Assembly (NCBI RefSeq): GCF_009870125.1
Contig: NC_046679.1
Coordinates: forward strand, 8,928,001-8,992,000
Origin: Drosophila pseudoobscura
Taxonomy: Eukaryota; Arthropoda; Insecta; Diptera; Drosophilidae
Length of the DNA: 64,000 nucleotides
Reading direction: 5' to 3'
Shown: positions 51,912-64,000 of the stretch, piece after piece
Layout of the letters: each line of letters begins with the position of its first letter
Position numbering within the stretch: position 1 is the stretch's first letter
Notes under the pieces: generated by a model
What the model saw: the letters and a program-made list of their open reading frames with translations, nothing else
Told to the model about the DNA's origin: nothing
Database searches by the model: none
Translations under genes and position numbers: made by a program

Positions 51912-54900
51912 CTAGACCATCACAGTGGTTAGGACATCGACGCCATCATCGCAGGCTGGCGGCGGCAGCGACTTGCAGTTGATCGATCGCTTGCCAAAGT
52001 CCTTGCGCGGACTGTCCAGCGACCCCACCGTATTCTTCTTCATGTCCAGGTTCTGTGTCTTGTGCAGTAGTATCTGGGAGCCGCGCTTGTGCGCCTGCTT
52101 CAGCCCCGTGCTGGAGTCCAGCTCTCGCTCGAAATCGCAGGGCGGAAACAGCGGCTGCGAGCGATGCAGCGCCGAGCTGCTGGCCGCCGTGGCTGCCAGC
52201 TCTGGTGCGGGATTGAGGCTCAGTTCCATGCCCGTGGTGGACCTCAGGGAGCTGGTGCTGCCCTTGATGGGATTCGTGTATCGGCGCAGGTTCTCCTCGT
52301 TTTGCAGATTGTTGGACTTCTCCTCCTCGTGGCGCAGGGCATCCAGGGACGGGGTCAGGTTCATGCCCGAGCTGCTGCGATAGGCCAGGCGCTGCTTCCA
52401 GTAGAGGCTGATGAATATGGAGAATCCCACGAGGACAATGAAGACGCCACACAGCACGCCAATGAGCAGGCTGTGGCCCGATCCATCGGCCACTCGAGCC
52501 GTCTCCAGTTTGACCTCCAGAATGGAGGTGAGAGCCGCCAGCTTGGCGTGCTGCAGCTCCAGCTCCTTTCGCCGCTGGATGCCATTCAACTGTCGCGAGC
52601 TGAGCAGCTCCCCCAACAGGGCCACGGCCACCGGCAGCTGTGGATCATTCAGTTTGCTGGAGGACTGCAATGAATCGAAAGTTATAGTACTCCTAGAATT
52701 AATGGGACTGTGTCCACCACTTACCACTGTCAGTTCGACGGTGTCATTGGAGCCGCTCTTGAGATCGCACAGCACCATGAGCAGACCCGGCTCCTGGTTG
52801 GGGGCGCTGGGGGGCTGCTTGACCAGCTGCGCTGCCAGCAGCACACGCACCAGCGAGCACAGGCCCTCCACCGAGGCGCCCCTGCCCACCCGCTCCAGGT
52901 CGAGGAGGATGGTGAGTCGTGCACAGTTCTCGTTGACCAGCGCCTGGTTGGGCCAGCAGCTGGCCTTTGCCGGCAGACTGGGGGGAGCGACACGCCTCGA
53001 TGGCTCCAGGGCCCGGCAGTCGCCGCGCACGTTGCAAGGTGGCGATAGGCAGGTCTCGCTCAACGCCGGCACACACACCTCGTGCTGCTTGCAGACACCC
53101 GACAGATTTGACGACTTCGAGAGGGGATCCAGCTTGTAGCAGTTGGGCAGCCCGCACCAGAGATTGGTGCACCGCGAGGTTCCATTCTCGCAGACGCAGG
53201 CATTGCAGTGCTCATCGTCTTCGCTGCGACCGGACAGTGCAGTGTCCAGCCAGTTCTGGCTCTGATTGAGAGCCGCATAGGGGGAGATGGTGTTGCTGGC
53301 ATTCAAACAGGCAGACTTTGGATCGGATAGCACTATGGAAAAATAAACCGAGATTACAGAAATCATTCTGCCCGCATAGGTCCAAGATCTCTCTCTTACA
53401 TATCTCACAGCGCAGTCCATGGCGACCTGGGGGACAGATGCAGCTGTAGCCGCCAATCCCGTCGATGCAGGTGGCCCCACCCTGGCAGGGCTGTGGCGAG
53501 CACTCGTTCACGTTGATGCGGCAGTCGGGTCCGGAGAAGCCCTGGGCGCACAGGCAGCGAAACCAGCCCGCTCCCGACTCGCAGGTTCCGCCGTTGTGGC
53601 ACGGCTGGCCGCGGCACTGATCGATGGACTCGGCGCAGAACAGGCCCGTCCAGCCGGGGGCACAGCGGCAGTGCGGCTGCAAGGCCTTGTCCGGCGCCCC
53701 AGGCATGCAGGTTCCTCCGTTTTGGCACTGCCCGGCATAACACCCGGTGGCCCGCTCCGAGCAGCGCTTGCCTGCAGGGGGAAAACGAAACGAATCGAAA
53801 GACTTAGGCAACGAACTGTGGGATTTTTGTGTACGCGTTGGAAAGGAGGAGAGAGGATTGCCATGACCCAGCCAAGCCATGGCTTGAACTAATTGAAAAA
53901 GTAAAAGTGTGCTGACATAGATCGATGTGGAGTCATATCTCCTGTGTCTCTATCTCTATCTGTATCTGTATCTAAATTGTAGCCGAATCTATTTTCAATT
54001 TCTATATCTGTATCTGTGACAAAAAAGCGAAACGCGTGAAATATGCAAATCGCATATTAAAAACAAACATAAATCATTGCCGAGGCTTGGCTTTGCCTTT
54101 GGCTTTTGGCTACATTTTACCCCCCATAGGTGCTGGTCTGGGGCTCTGCCACATGTGGCAAATACTACAATCGCAAGCGACTGCGACTGCGACTAACGCG
54201 CTCTCGTACTCGTACTCGTACTCGTACTGGTACTTTTTCCAGCTCTAAACCGAAGCTTAGCTCAGCCGCGCATTCGCTTCAATTTGAAGCCGTAATGACT
54301 GCCAACTTTCAATGTTCAAATAAATGCGACCGACTCGATCAGCGGCCGTGTGTGAGTGAGCTCTTAACGTGGCCGACTCTCTCGTCTCTCGCGCCCATTT
54401 AGAGCCCCCCAAGCGTTGATAATGCGCCTGCCAGCCAGCCAGTCAACCAGCCAGCCAGTCGGCTTATAGCAGGTTTTAATGCTCTAACTAAAGAGAGTTC
54501 GTCTGAACAGTCGAAAGGCAGGCAATCGACAGCTAATGTTCGAGGCCATTCAAGAGCATCCACACTTCAACTTTCAGAACGACTCTCACTGGCTTCTGGC
54601 AGGACTACTTTCGATAATCTGCACCTCTGATTTTGTTCACACAATTTCAGCTTTTGCCCCCCCCCCAAAGGGTATGCGACTCTTCGGCATGGGAAGCAAG
54701 GAAGGAAGGCCTAACACATCACATCACATCACATCCCATTCCAGGCAGCGGCCTGCACTTGTTGCAACGCTTTGACGTTCACTTTGGCGGCCGCTTAAAG
54801 TGCACCCCCTCGCTGCTCGTCTTGAGACGAAGACGCAGCTCAACTCAACTCAACTCCACTCCACTCGACGCGACTCGACTCGACTCACCTGTCCAACCCG

Positions 54901-57900
54901 ACATGCACTCGCATGTAAAGTCGCCGTCACCGTCAAGGCAAATTCCGCCATTTCGACAAGGATTCGGCGAGCATTCGTTGAGATCTGCAGAAAGTTAATG
55001 AGTTTGCTGTTTGTGCCGTTTCGCCGTCTCTCCCGCCGCCTGGGTAGATTACTCACTGTGCTCGCAGAAGGTGCCGGTGTGGCCCACATGACATTTGCAG
55101 AAGGTGCCCACGTCGCTCATCTCGCAGCTGCCATGACCGCTGCAGGGCAGCCCGCTCGGTGTCGTCATGGTCGTTGTCGTGGTCGTTGTCCCCGCTGACG
55201 CTGCTGCTGTTGTCCCTGTCGCTATGCTGCTGACATTGGCAAAGCAGCCCTCTGTTGAGAAGACATGATTAGGCTTATTATTGTAGAGCTGCGGCTAGGA
55301 TCAGGGAATTTCTCGACAAAAAGCGCGCCCAAGACAGGATTGATGGGCTTAATGACGTCTTCATGGGGACGAGAATCGGTTCCCATGCCCAAGAAGAAGA
55401 CCTCCTCTATGTCTGTGTTCTACTCACCGTTGCAGGGCGGCTGCGAGCAGAGTGGACGCAACTGCTCGCAGTGCTTGCCAGCGCGATCCGGCGGACAGTG
55501 GCAGTAGTAGCTGCCGGGCGTGTTCAGGCATCGTCCTTGGAGGCAGGGCGACGGCGTGCAGTGGTCCTTGGCCTCCTCGCAGAGCGATCCCGAGTATCCC
55601 AGCGGACAGATGCAGTTGAATTTGCCAATCATGTCCACGCACTCGCCGCCGTTGCGGCACGGCGAGGTGGCACACTCGTCGATGTCCGTCTCACAGTCGC
55701 GTCCCGTGTAGCCGGGGCCGCAGGCGCACCGGTAGTCGTTCACCAGATCAATGCAGCTGGCACCGTTCTTGCACTGGCCCACGCAATCGTCAAGGTTCTC
55801 GGCACAGGTGGCACCGCCCCAGCCCTCCAGGCACTGGCACGAAAAGGAGCCGGGCTCGTTGATGCATTCGCGGGCATTGATGCAGGGCCCAATCGTGGAG
55901 GCTGCATTCGAGGCGGCCACCGCACTGGTCAGCGCCGCCAGCAGAGCAGCCGAGCTGCTCAGATTGCTCCCAATGGCGGCGCTGGCCATGGTGGTGGTCA
56001 GCAGTGTGTTGGCCGAGACGGCCTGGGCCGCATGGGGAACCTCGCATTCGTTCACGTCCACCTGGCAGACATCGCCGCGCCACTCGGGCGGGCATTCGCA
56101 GCGAAAGCCACCGATTAGATCGACGCAAGTGCCACCATGCTCGCAGGGACCTCCGGCGCATTCGTCGATATCTGGGAACAGAGAAAAAAGAGAGGCAAAC
56201 AGAGAGATTGGTTAAGTGCCATCCCCAGCTGAAGTGCAAATGTGTTGATTTTGTTGTTGAAGATGCTGCGGTGCCCAACATCGAGCAGGTGGTTCAGATC
56301 GCAACCAGAGCCCCGACTTAAGCCCAAGCTCAAGACCGAGTCATTGAACTGACGTGCGGATTGGTAAGAGTATATATATATGGCCTATAAGTATTGGTAG
56401 CCAGCGTCTGCGTGCCTGGCTTATCGGTTCCCTGAAATCTTTGGCTGGACGCTTCCTTCTTCTCATTCTTGGCTCTCAGCTGCTGCTGCGGCTGCTGCTG
56501 CTGCACGCAACTCATTTGTTTGTTTTGTGGTAGGACTGATAAGAAGCGCCCCCAAAAAAGTTCTGACCCTTGGCATGCCATTAGCAAGGAATTCCCCATC
56601 TCGTCGGGAATTTAAGGTAAACTTTAAACTTTAATTAGTGCTTAAGAAATACGAAATTTAATTAGGCCAGTGCAAAAGGCCACAAAAGGTGGGCTATATT
56701 CCTGCTCTTCCCACGGAAAGGACTTCAATCAATTGTAGGTGCCACAAATTACACGCTCGCCGACGATCATCTCCTACTACCAATAACAATTGAAAGGGCC
56801 GTAAATTACTTTGCAATCTTTCGCTTTTGGGAACGGCAACTCAATTAGCTTACAGCCTTATTGCATTGCATTGGCTGGCAAATAGTTTCTGGTGAATGTT
56901 TCCGTCGTGCTCCAATTGGAATGCAAAACCGAATCGAAGCAAATTTGCAGGCCACCGTGCCACAACAGCAATCTTAATAAAAGAAACGGCAACAAGCGGC
57001 AACAACAATACGAGTACTGACCGCCTGTGCGTGCTACGTTTCATTTCATTTCATTTCATTTCGCTACAGTCAAATGCGTGTGTGCTCAATTGCATGATCG
57101 AGCGGCAACAGCAGCAGCAGCCGTGGCAGCAGCAACTAGCTTTGGCAACTGCTGCTGGCCAAGAGGAGCACCAGCTGGAGCTGGAGCTGTTTGCTGTGGC
57201 TAATCGCGTGCTGCAGAATAAAATTAAATCAAAACTCACTTATTTCGCATGTCGGTCCCGTCCAGCCGGCCGCACAGCCGCAAGTAAACTCCGCGGCCAG
57301 AGGCGTCAGTGGCAGGCCTGGGGAGGAGCCCAGGGCACCGCCGTTGCTGCTGCCATTCTGCGACTCCTGGCGCAGATTGGCCAGGCTCCGTATTGAATTG
57401 CGACGGCTTATCGGCTTGCCCATGGAAGTGCTCATGCCACGCATGATGCGATACACTGGCGGTCGCGTTGCATTCATCGGCTGCTAGTATTCGTAGAGAG
57501 AGAGAGCGAGAGAGAGAGCGAGGATAGACAGGCGGCGGGATATTAAATTATTTTATGGCACTGCGAAAATGTCTATAAATTGAGGGCTTACCTTGAGCGT
57601 ACATGTGCCGCCATTGCGGCAGGGCTGTGTGGCACACGGATGCTCCACAATCTCGCACTGCTCGCCCGAGAGGCCCTCGGCACATGTGCAGCGATACTGA
57701 TCCGGTGCGGTGTTCTCGCAGGTGCCGCCATGCTTGCAGGGTTCATGGGTGCCGCAGTAATTTAAATCTGTCGAGAGCAGAGCGAAAACTATGAAATATG
57801 TTCGGCCACGCTGTCCGGCCACAGCCCCGATATTATCGATGATGCTGATGCCTCCCATTCCCAGCCAGCTTCGGCCAGATGTGCCTGGTAATTGCTTGGA

Positions 57901-60621
57901 GAGAGAGGTCACTTACCTTGATCGCACAGTATGCCACCCCAATTGGTGTCGCAGACGCACTTCCAGGCGCTGCCATTGCAGGAGCCATGCTTGCAGCCGG
58001 GATAGACCATGCACTCGTTGCACAACGGGCCCCGCCAGCCGGGTCGGCATCTGTGATCAGCGTCCAAGGAGGAGCCACAAAAAGGAAAAGAAGATGTGGA
58101 AAACGTTGATGATGAGTTGGGGCTGGAGTTGGGGCTGGGGTTCGGGCTGGGGTTGGGCACTAATTGAGCGTAGAGAACCCTAATGGGTTGGCCTAATTGG
58201 AAGGGAAGCAGGGGATTGGTCTTCTATCCATAAAGGTTCAATCCGTATCTTGGGAAAACATTCGCCCCATCATTCATTTTTCGCAGACATTTCAATTTGG
58301 CCTGGGAACGCATTTGGCCAAAACCACCACCGAATTGGGTCACTTTGATCTTTGGCCTTGATGCATCAAATGCTAAAGTGGCCGACTGGTGGCTGCTGCC
58401 ACTTCTACAATTGCTGTTCCTGGTGCGGCTCCTTCAGCTCCTAAGATTTTATCGCCGCAACACGCCAAAGTGCAGAGGGATCAAAGTTAAATTGCCCGGC
58501 CATCCAGTTATCGCCGCCAGCCGCCAACCAAGGTGCTAACTCTACAAGCTCCGGGCATGACGTTGCCGGCGATAGGACAGTCGCCAGGCATGGGCCTCAG
58601 CCTCCCAGTCTCCCAGTCTCCCGGCCTCCCAGTCTCCCAGCCCAACCGACAGTCGACAGTCGACATCGTTGTTCGATGTCCATAATTTATGATTTCATTA
58701 AAACAGCAGCCTGTTGTTATCTGTAAACGAATCTATTGCAAGCTCTGTCTGTGGCCGCTCCGCTTCGACCTGGCTCGCAAATGGGCCAGCAACGTGCAAA
58801 CAGCAAAGTAATTTTTCTTCTGGCTTATAATTGTTCCGCCAGAGAGCGGAAATCTCTGCGAGCAGATGCCTTGGACAGGCTCTTTTCTTTGATGGTTTCT
58901 AGGCCACACTAATTATTGCTATTTAGAATCGGCACAGACACAGGCACAGCCGCAGTTTGAGCCAGGACCAATGCCAGGGCCAGGGGAGCGCATCATGATG
59001 CCAGCCAAGAAATGCAATCATGGCCGCTGGCTCACGTATTCTGTGTTACGCTGGAACATTAACAACGGCAACAACAACAGCAACAGCACTCCTGCTGCAG
59101 GAACAACCGAGGCACAAACGTTTTTTCGTGCCACAGCCGCCTGTGGTTGTGGCTGCGGCTGTGGCTGTGGCTCCATGTTGCAGCCGTCTGTGCATGACCA
59201 TTCCATGGGGCGGGCAGAAGGAGACGATCAGCATTGGCCATCGTGCGGGCGTTTGATTAGACTGAACTTGAGCACTGCTCCCCAGAGCTGGGACTCTGGC
59301 TCTTGATTGCAGATTATATAGTTGGTTACAACTTTATAGCACTAACACTAGCTGCAAGGCTATTCGGGTTATCTCCCGATGGGCAGTTCCCGGGTGAGAA
59401 CAATTTAATAAGGAATTGGATTCGGAATGGGAATAGGAATAGGAATGCGGAATCGGCTTCAACTGGCGATTGATTAGGAGCCCGATTAGATCCAGGTACT
59501 GTACTGTGCTCTCCCATTCGATCTGGCTGGTAGATCATTTGCATCCGTTCATCTCATGTGAGAGAAACTCTGCCAGCTATTTCACACATCCGTTGATGGC
59601 TCACAAAAAAACAAGTGGCCCCCCCCTGCTGGAGCTATAGAACCCATTTCTCTGGCTGCCACTCTGATCACATAAAAAGAAAACCACTCTGCTCTCTTGG
59701 GGCTGGCCATTATAACAGTGTGTCGATCCCGGCCCCATCGGCGGTACCAGAGCCATTAAGCGACCCCAAAGTTGTTGGCCAGATGCAAAAAGTGTCATAA
59801 TCACATCGTTAAATGGGGGTTCAAGTGGAGAGTGGAGAGTGGTGAGCGGAGAGCGGAGTGTGTGGCATAATTACAATGTAGAAAACTTGACCACTTACTC
59901 GCATTCGCCGGGTCGATCACACTTGCCATGGACGGGATCACAGCCGGTCTTGCAGATGGCCTCCTCACAGTTGACGCCCTGCCAGCCATTGAGGCAGAGC
60001 TTCTGACCCTCTGAGCCGCAGGCATAGTGACCGAACTGATCGTCGCGCGGACGACAGAAGGTCGTGCAGGTCGTGTTGTAGTAGGTAACGGCGCATTGCA
60101 CCCGGACGCGGTAGGTGATCCGAGCATTGCGGCCGATGTGGTCCAGTGTCTTCCACTCCGGCGACGGCAGTATCACGCCCGAGTATGATGTTTCTTCAAT
60201 TAACCTCTCCGCATCTGCATTTTTTGTGTGTGTATTTTTTTTTTTTTTTGTTCGGATGGTATAGGATGGCATAGGATTGGATTGGATGCATGACAATTGG
60301 TTGTTGTCGTCGTCGGATTCGGTTTGGGATTCGGAGTTGTCGTCGTTGTTGGTGGCATCAACGTTGGCGTTCCAAAGCGGAGGAGTTGGCCATAGAGTGG
60401 AGAATGGAATACAGAGAATTTAGTTAGTTGTTGGCACCATTTTCAGTCTGCGGCTAACTGGCGTCGTCGTTGGCTCCTCCATTTGGCTAATTAAGCCAAA
60501 TGCCCGCCGGTTGCGAGGCCTGCCTCGTCGACAAGCGCACAAGCCCCCAATTGCCACCGCACTTACCTGGATAGGATGTGTTGTACATATCCAACGCCTG
60601 CAGTATCAGCGTAAACGACTT
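51912..60621 (-). CDS. Ser: Serrate, Jagged-type Notch ligand, all but the N-terminus (about 1229 aa present)
   Basis: Exons, read right to left: 60621..60567, 60214..59899, 58050..57917, 57767..57592, 57480..57240, 56171..55428, 55251..55057, 54984..54889, 53771..53400, 53332..52725, 52664..51912; all GT-AG and in phase. Serrate is a transmembrane ligand that activates Notch, for example at the wing margin. The visible protein starts late in the MNNL domain ([18 protein letters not shown]). Then come the DSL domain ([17 protein letters not shown] onward), about fourteen EGF repeats, and three repeat insertions: one at 57300-57480, an Ala/Ser-rich one at 55880-56030 and a Thr-rich one at 55150-55250. 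A Cys-rich region with CNACVCENG follows, then one transmembrane helix ([20 protein letters not shown]) and a roughly 130-aa tail ending TTVMV. D. melanogaster Ser is about 1400 aa, so about 175 N-terminal residues lie beyond the window or in missing exons. Confidence 0.95.
53772..54888 (-). other. Ser: Serrate intron (1.12 kb)
   Basis: An intron splitting the codon after CMSGWTG, with donor GTGAGT at 54888 and acceptor CTGCAG at 53772. It contains CTCGTA repeats near 54205-54230, CATCA repeats near 54718-54735 and a CAACT/CGACT repeat next to the donor at 54838-54888. No gene is seen. Confidence 0.7.
56172..57239 (-). other. Ser: Serrate intron (1.07 kb) with a Su(H)-type site
   Basis: An intron between the exon ending GPTCEI and the exon starting IDECAGGPC. 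It contains CGTGGGAA on the minus strand (56708-56715), which fits the Su(H) consensus YGTGRGAA, and CAG-rich low complexity at 57100-57180. No gene is seen. Confidence 0.6.
58051..59898 (-). other. Ser: Serrate intron (1.85 kb)
   Basis: An intron between the exon carrying DRPGECE and the exon carrying CRPGWRGP, with donor GTAAGT at 59898 and acceptor CACAG at 58051. It holds a GGCTGT-type repeat near 59150-59172 and a CTCCCAG-type repeat near 58600-58640. No gene is seen in it. Confidence 0.7.
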
Positions 60622-63600
60622 CTGTAATTGAACGGAGAGAAAAGGCAGAAAAAAAATAACGAAATGAGTGGGGAAAATGCAACTTTAGTTTGGGGTTTTC
60701 AAGTTTGACTTTGCGTTGACGCTAATGGACAGTTTAATCTCAAGTCGCTTTCCGCAGACTGCCGCCCCAACCCCTTGCCCCATGCCCCATGCCCCATGCA
60801 AATGAAGACAGCGCCTCCTCAACCAGCAAACAAACAGACACAAACAAAGCGATCAGACAACGGACAAACAAACAGATACAAAAACGAAAAAAAGATCCAA
60901 GCAAAAAATACTTTAATTTCACGCAGGAGAGAAGACAAAGCCAGCCACGGAGGAGCCCCCACCAAGACCTAGTCCAAGGCGGACTGGACTTTCTAAACAG
61001 CAAGATCGCCTGGCCGTGTCCATGTCGGTGTCCATGGCATTGCAATTGGCCAAAACGAAAAAACAACAAAAAATTCCATTTTATTTTGATACCCTTAATG
61101 GGGGGATATTAGGATTTTGAGCAGAGAAAGGTGGCATCGTTGAACCCATGAACTGCTGTGGGTATATGAGTATTTGTGATCAACGTTGCTGCTTTTTTTC
61201 TGCCTCTTTAAAGAGCATATAGATCGAAGATCGGTGTATAAAAGATCCTTCGAAGAACTGTCTGTTTCTATAGAAAATTCTATCAAAAAGAATCGCTATA
61301 GGAATGATCTGTAGAACAGATCATAGCTACATTTTATCAAAGTTTTATCAACTGTTCAATAAGAGTATCTAAGCTTCGACCCTGAATGGTGTCCTGCCTT
61401 TCCAGTTTAGATTTGTTTTGTTGTCGTAGTCGTAGAAGGTTGCTCCTCCTTTGCATGGGCCCTATAAAAATTGAAGATTCGCCGTTTGTTGTAATTGCTT
61501 GGACTTGGAGCAGCCGTTGAAGATTTCTCGCTGGGCAAAAAGCAATTAAACGACGACGTTGTCTGGGATGCCGCCGCTGGATGCCAGGAAATGCTCATTT
61601 AGCAGTGGGAGGCGGCCATGGAGAGACGGAGACTGCAACTGGAGGAGGGCAGAGATCTGTTCCCATGTAATTGCCCTGGCGACGCGACACTAAATCAGTC
61701 CCAGGCAGACATTGGCTAATTGCAACAGCCACAACAACTTGACACAGTTTGCAAATCCATCCATCCATCCAGCCATCCATCCATCCATCCGCAATTGATG
61801 ACACTGCCCCACCGAGAGAGGGGATCGTCTCAAATTTCAATTCAATTTCCCCACCGTCGGATACGTCGACATATCATTGTCATGCGAGTATTTGCTGTCA
61901 TTTTGTGGGTCTGTTCCGGTGGCTCGAGCTAAAATCTAGCAGGCCAGCAGGAAGTTTATCAATTGAAAATGGCGTTGAATTTGGTTTTAGATTTCATCAA
62001 AACGAGAGCCAAACACGAGCCAATAGACAGACAGATGCCTGGGATTAATGGAGAGCCACAATAGTTAATATGGAAAATGGAGCCCTTTCTTTTGCCCAAA
62101 AATCAAGTAGCAATTATCGAGACAATCCTCAAGTCTCTCCGGATTGGCCACTGAACTGTTAACACAATGTCAAGAACCTTGTCTCAGGTCCAAAACGAAA
62201 GCACTTTTGAGTAGAGAAACAAAAGCCTCGTATTCGTAGCATTTGTGGGGGCTGCAAAATGTATTGGAAGCGAAACTCAGTTTTATTTTGGGCAGTCATT
62301 CATATTGATCTCTTGAGAGGGTAAAAAAGTGGAACAAGTCCCATCCCAAAAGAGGCACCACAAATTCCACTCGAGAATGCTCAATGGCTGCGCACGCGCA
62401 CTCCAAAAAGCCTCGAAAAAGCCTCAGTTGGAAAATATTGTCAAGTGAAACTCATTTGTTGTGGCTTTGGCATCGTCTGGCGGGCACCTCCACAGCAGTT
62501 CCAATGTTTCAATGGAGAGGGGAGAAGAGCGGAGGCCCTACACAAGATCTCTGGTGTTTGACAGTTACATTGAAGGCTTGATGATGTTATGATGTATGTA
62601 CCTCTGCCACTACAAGTATTGTATATAGTCGCTGCTCGAGGGAACCAACTTCAGTTTCAAGTATTTCCTAAGTCATGTTTATAAGTTTTAACATGCCATT
62701 CACTCAATCATCAGTCGAAAAAAAGAAGTCATTCAATAAAAAGTGGGACAATTGTTGGTCCCCATATCGGCAGCTCCGAAAAGAGAGACAGACTCTGTTT
62801 TCTTCAGGTGATTTTTTGAAGATTTTTCATGAGTTTGTGAAAGGCTTCTTGAGGGTGCCCTCGCCCTCTCCCCGCCCCCCTGATCGTCTGACTGTCTGTC
62901 AGTCTGTCTGTAGGCCCCAGCCCCAGTCCCATACCGTAGTATGCAGAATTTGCCACCAGCCAGGGCAAACATTTGCCAGGTTTCGTTTCGGCACCCAGTC
63001 GAAGTCGAAGTCGATGGAGTCCATGGGTCCACCACATGTGTGGAGCATTTGAGCGCTCAGTGCAAAAGGAAAAGCAAAAGATTAAAGCGAAACCAAAGCG
63101 AAGCGTAACGTATCGCCATCGCCATCGGCCGAGCGACAAGCGCGACAAGGTAATGTTCCCACGAAACAGGTTGTCCGCACTTCAGGCCACGACTCGCGCG
63201 GCACAGGGGCACAGTCGGAGAGGCTAGTGCCGGTGGCGGTGGCGGTGGCGGGGGCTCGATGGCGGTGGCAGGGGCACAGAACCAGCAACAAGGCAGAGAC
63301 CCAAGCCCCAAACCCAAGACGAAGACCCAGACCAAGACCCAAGACTCTGACGCATGCCCGTTCCACAGCGACTGACTCAACACCACCTTCGCGGCTCCGC
63401 GTCTCCTCGTCTCCTACTCCCCACCAACACCACAGGGAGACCTGCCTAATGTAAACGACGGCGCATGCGCATGCCAACGTTAGCGTCAACAGCGACTGCG
63501 GCTGCGCATTCAACTGCCTTTGGCATTAGTTTTGGGCCGGGCCAAGGCGTGTAATTGTTAGCCAAGTTAGCTCCGCAAGAACACACAGCAGAATAGCCAG

Positions 63601-64000
63601 ATACTCGAACAAAACTTTAATTCAATTCCGCGACTACAAGCCACCCCAGTCAGGTTACATTTTTTACCTTAACCGAGTTAATGTCCCCCACACACACAGA
63701 GAACAGAACAGAACGGAGCACAGATCGCTTGGGCCACGTTTATTCTGTATTCTGTATGCTGTATGCTGTGTTGGTATTTTCACAGTTCTTGTTCGCTTTA
63801 TTTCTTACCATTTTGGCAGTCATAAGCCCGCATTATGCTCACTTAATTAACCGAAAGCCGCTTAGGAGCCGGCCAAGAAGTGAGGGAAAAATATAAAACA
63901 TGAAACACAATTTTTAATTGGTTTTTTCGGCTACCGACTGGAGAATCCATACAGCAGAAGGGCTATATGGTGCTGAAGATGGGGCGAGCACCGAGTAGTC
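60622..64000 (-). other. Ser: Probable Serrate intron running off the right edge
   Basis: The exon starting KSFTLILQ is preceded by the acceptor AATTACAG at 60622-60629. Nothing to the right encodes the rest of the MNNL domain or a signal peptide: I searched for the preceding FRW-type and Cys-rich segments without success. The interval is therefore most likely a large intron. It contains a CATC tetranucleotide run (61757-61791), GGCGGTGGCGGTG repeats near 63230-63260, GAAGTCGAAGTCG near 63001 and a CGTGGGAA match (63156-63163, minus strand). No other gene is seen. Confidence 0.6.
61757..61791 (+). repeat. (CATC)n microsatellite
   Basis: A CATC tetranucleotide run of about eight units, with one interruption (CAGC). 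Confidence 0.85.

Noticed and set aside
53333-53480. Extension of the Serrate Cys-rich exon to a start at 53480
   Set aside because: The bases 53333-53399 are an intron; splicing gives [14 protein letters not shown] as in Serrate.

Overview
The window is animal nuclear DNA from a fruit fly of the genus Drosophila, probably subgenus Sophophora. The evidence is short GT-AG introns of about 60 bp with CTAAC-like branch sites, AATAAA poly(A) signals, fly core-promoter motifs (DRE, Ohler motifs 5 and 6), abundant microsatellites, and a run of genes that match Drosophila proteins exon by exon: Lst2, Men-b, Grass, spn-D and Serrate. From memory this order corresponds to D. melanogaster 3R, about 97D-97F. 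The species cannot be fixed from sequence alone; an obscura-group fly is possible. No bacterial, viral, tRNA, rRNA or CRISPR feature was found.

Layout. Positions 1-3824 hold two tail-to-tail genes for CFAP58-type coiled-coil ciliary proteins; the first is cut by the window edge. Positions 5742-27231 are one minus-strand gene, the FYVE protein Lst2. Its first 12 codons sit at 27196-27231, so everything from 8926 to 27195 is a single 18.3 kb intron. It holds repeats, a 13-bp hairpin, a dense TCGA-core cluster and a long purine-rich tract. A small Myb/MADF-type DNA-binding gene with a BESS-like tail lies at 28253-29399 (minus) and shares a divergent promoter region with the malic enzyme gene Men-b (30253-34909, plus).

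Next come two plus-strand clip-domain serine proteases: Grass (37057-38497), which acts in Toll signalling, and a CG5909-like protease (40227-41591). They are followed by a pickpocket-family sodium channel subunit (43083-44615), the small subunit of serine palmitoyltransferase (44706-45023, minus), and the RAD51-like meiotic gene spn-D (45434-46454), divergent from it. A gene-poor, probably regulatory block (46455-51911) separates spn-D from Serrate, a Notch ligand on the minus strand (51912-60621). Serrate's N-terminal exons lie beyond the right edge.

The genes are independent eukaryotic units, not an operon; only the adjacent proteases (immunity) and the paired CFAP58 paralogs (cilia or sperm flagella) show functional clustering. 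I saw no convincing undescribed biological system. The observations most worth checking are the remote Lst2 start exon, the intronic TCGA cluster, an atypical selectivity filter in the pickpocket channel, a His at the S1 position of the second protease, and stop-free in-frame introns in Serrate and Grass. Exon boundaries were set by hand from GT/AG sites and reading phase. All internal phases agree, but none has been tested against transcripts.
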